Shown: positions 14,249 to 15,256 of the stretch, piece by piece | Layout of the letters: each line of letters begins with the position of its first letter | Position numbering within the stretch: the stretch's first letter is position 1 | NCBI GenBank assembly: GCA_033763635.1 | Contig: JANRKG010000113.1 | Location: forward strand, 1-15,256 | From: JANRKG01 sp033763635 | GTDB taxonomy: Bacteria; Cyanobacteriota; Cyanobacteriia; GCF-001939115 | Length of the DNA: 15,256 nucleotides | Direction: 5' to 3' | Translations under genes and position numbers: made by a program | Notes under the pieces: model-generated | The model's database searches: none | Seen by the model: only the letters and a program-made list of their open reading frames with translations | What the model was told of the DNA's origin: nothing

Positions 14249-15256
14249 TCGTTGTTCCCTCGACCTCGACCATTTCCCCCACTTGGATTATTTCCTTGAC
14301 CGGGGAACACGCCACCGTTGCCATTTCCTTGCCCCGGAAAGACTCCACCATTGCCATTGCCTTGCCCCGGAAAGACTCCACCATTGCCATTGCCCTGACC
14401 AGGGAACACGCCACCATTGCCATTGCCCTGACCAGGGAACACGCCACCATTACCGTTTCCCCGACCAGGAAAACCAGAATTTGGATTAGCACCGCTCGTA
14501 GAAGAGTCAGGGGTAGGACTGAGTGGGATTCCTCCCCCTGTTACAGGAGGAGTTACTTCGCCAATGGGTGAACCTGTAATGGGAGCAGGAAGACTGGGTG
14601 GAGTTCCTCCCCCTGTTGTAGGAGGAGTCACGACCGGAGGAGTCACTGGCGGATTAGTTTCCGGCCCAGGAGAACCAGGATTTGGATTGGCACCGCTCGC
14701 AGATGGGTCAGGGGTAGGACTGGGTGGGGTTCCTCCCCCTGTTGTAGGAGGAGTCACAACCGGAGGAGTCACTTCGCCGATAGGTGAACCTGTAGTAGGG
14801 GCAGGAAAACCAACGGTTCCCCCAGACGGTAAAGCTGGGGTTCCTCCCCCGAATGGTGGAGTCGGGTTAGGGGTATCAACTACCGGAGGGAGACCGACAG
14901 AGCCATTTCCAGGGGCAGGACGCGGGTCACTGCCACCTGTGGGAAAGGGATAGGGCTGCCACCTCCGGGGGCAGTGGTTGAAGGATTACCACCTGGGAAG
15001 ACTCCACTGTTGCCATTACCCTGACCGGGAAAGGCTCCGCCATTTCCATTCCCTTGACCGGGAAAGGCTCCACCCGTAGCACCGCCTCCTGGAAAGGCTC
15101 CACCCGTAGCACCGCCTCCTGGAAAGGCTCCACCCGTAGCACTACCTCCTGGAGAGGCTCCACCCGTAGCACCGCCTCCTGGAGAGGCTCCACCCGTAGC
15201 ACTACCTCCTGGAGAGGCTCCACCCGTAGCACTGCCTCCTGGAGAGGCTCCGTCAT
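14245..15256 (-). CDS. Gly/Pro/Asn-rich repeat protein, 5' end outside window, internal frame change
   Basis: This is the C-terminal part, about 335 codons, of a low-complexity protein; its start lies beyond the right edge. From the edge to about 14943 the coding frame uses codons beginning at 15254 and gives decapeptides of the type GA(F/S)PGG(G/S)ATG, then GAFPGQGNGNGG and GVFPGGNPSTTAPGGGSPIPFP. That frame then loses its character and stops at 14880-14882. The Pro/Gly pattern resumes one frame over as TGGSDPRPAPGNGS, with Pro/Thr-rich segments, five FPG(Q/R)GNGNGGV units, and an end in NGRGRGNND and TAA at 14247-14245. Shared FPGQGNGNGG motifs show that both parts are one protein. I do not recognise a family; similar tails occur on exported cyanobacterial surface or FecR-type proteins, which is only a guess. 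It could be intact with recoding, a pseudogene, or a sequence error. Confidence 0.65.
14275..14472 (-). repeat. 33-bp coding minisatellite, six units
   Basis: Units of 33 bases start (minus strand) at 14472, 14439, 14406, 14373, 14340 and 14307. They encode FPGRGNGNGGV once, FPGQGNGNGGV four times and a degenerate FPGQGNNPSGG. Third-base changes among units show that they are not all recent copies. Confidence 0.9.
14464..14802 (-). repeat. Duplicated Pro/Thr-rich coding segment
   Basis: A segment beginning (AP)(T/I)TGSPIGEVTPP and ending SGANPN(P/S)G(S/F)PG occurs at 14665-14802 and, shortened, at 14464-14586. In addition, a 52-base stretch at 14721-14772 recurs at 14595-14646 with two mismatches, encoding VTPPVVTPPTTGGGTPP in both. 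This shows layered internal duplication. Confidence 0.85.
14910..14946 (-). other. Frame-change site: slippery-type heptamer plus stem-loop
   Basis: Read on the minus strand, the upstream frame is CCT TTC CCA, so the heptamer T TTC CCA (14946-14940) has the X XXY YYZ form; a slip back by one base gives F-P-T and continues exactly into the second coding frame. Directly after it, CAGG-T-GGCAG (14939-14930) can pair with CTGCCCCTG (14918-14910), with one bulged T and an 11-base loop; its inner GC stem begins 5 bases after the heptamer. A one-base deletion in the CCC run would look the same. Confidence 0.4.
15061..15250 (-). repeat. 30-bp coding minisatellite, six units and a part
   Basis: Exact 30-base periods run from 15061 to 15240, with a third of a unit to 15250. 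Each encodes the decapeptide GA(F/S)PGG(G/S)ATG. The first three units (15061-15150) carry Phe, the later ones Ser; GGT/AGT variants give the Gly/Ser difference. The array may continue past the window edge. Confidence 0.92.

Noticed and set aside
14564..14953. Plus-strand 129-residue Gly/Val/Pro frame
   Set aside because: It is the antisense reading of the minus-strand Pro/Thr repeats; the minus-strand reading has the cleaner repeat motifs and continues to both sides.
15061..15250. CRISPR-like array of 30-bp repeats
   Set aside because: The repeats are contiguous without spacers, stay in frame and encode a decapeptide.
14927..15256. Minus-strand frame encoding repeated VEPLQEAVLR units from an ATG at the edge
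   Set aside because: The 30-bp period opens more than one frame; only the frame starting at 15254 shares the FPGQGNGNGG motif with the downstream part.

Overview
The window comes from a cyanobacterial chromosome. Three things show this: a protochlorophyllide-type magnesium chelatase subunit (ChlI), the photosystem I biogenesis protein BtpA and the beta-carboxysome shell protein CcmP are all encoded here; GCGATCGC (HIP1) octamers occur at 650, 4163, 5453 and 14186; and several proteins are of typically cyanobacterial build (VKOR-thioredoxin fusion, LabA-type NYN protein, CHASE2-serine/threonine kinase, long pentapeptide-repeat protein). A filamentous, Leptolyngbya-like lineage is a guess I cannot confirm.

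Layout. Positions 1-716 are a long gene-free leader with short tandem repeats and hairpins, ending at an unrecognised 166-residue protein (717-1217, +). This converges on hisC (1273-2409, -) across a perfect 14-bp hairpin. hisC diverges from chlI, with a perfect 13-bp inverted repeat between them. Then follows a plus-strand run: chlI, ruvC, btpA and a vkor-type gene, closed by a terminator hairpin, and then map. map meets, one base apart, the end of a minus-strand group that reads leuA -> ccmP -> pentapeptide-repeat gene. Upstream of leuA, also on the minus strand, is a labA-type gene. A 965-bp AT-rich gap full of short duplications separates labA from the divergent CHASE2-kinase gene (11840-14248, +). 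The kinase gene shares its TTAA stop with a minus-strand Gly/Pro/Asn-rich repeat gene that runs off the right edge.

How the genes fit together. ChlI (chlorophyll synthesis), BtpA (photosystem I accumulation) and the VKOR-thioredoxin protein (disulfide formation in the lumen/periplasm) make a photosystem-assembly neighbourhood, with ruvC as a housekeeping passenger. leuA and ccmP link a housekeeping biosynthetic gene to a satellite carboxysome gene. The kinase is a membrane sensor with an intact catalytic core.

The most unusual signal is in the repeat gene at the right edge. Its reading frame changes by one base near 14943, while the same FPGQGNGNGG motif is read on both sides. The junction carries a heptamer of the form X XXY YYZ (TTTCCCA) followed by a potential stem-loop. 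This is either a one-base indel or error, or a candidate programmed -1 frameshift.
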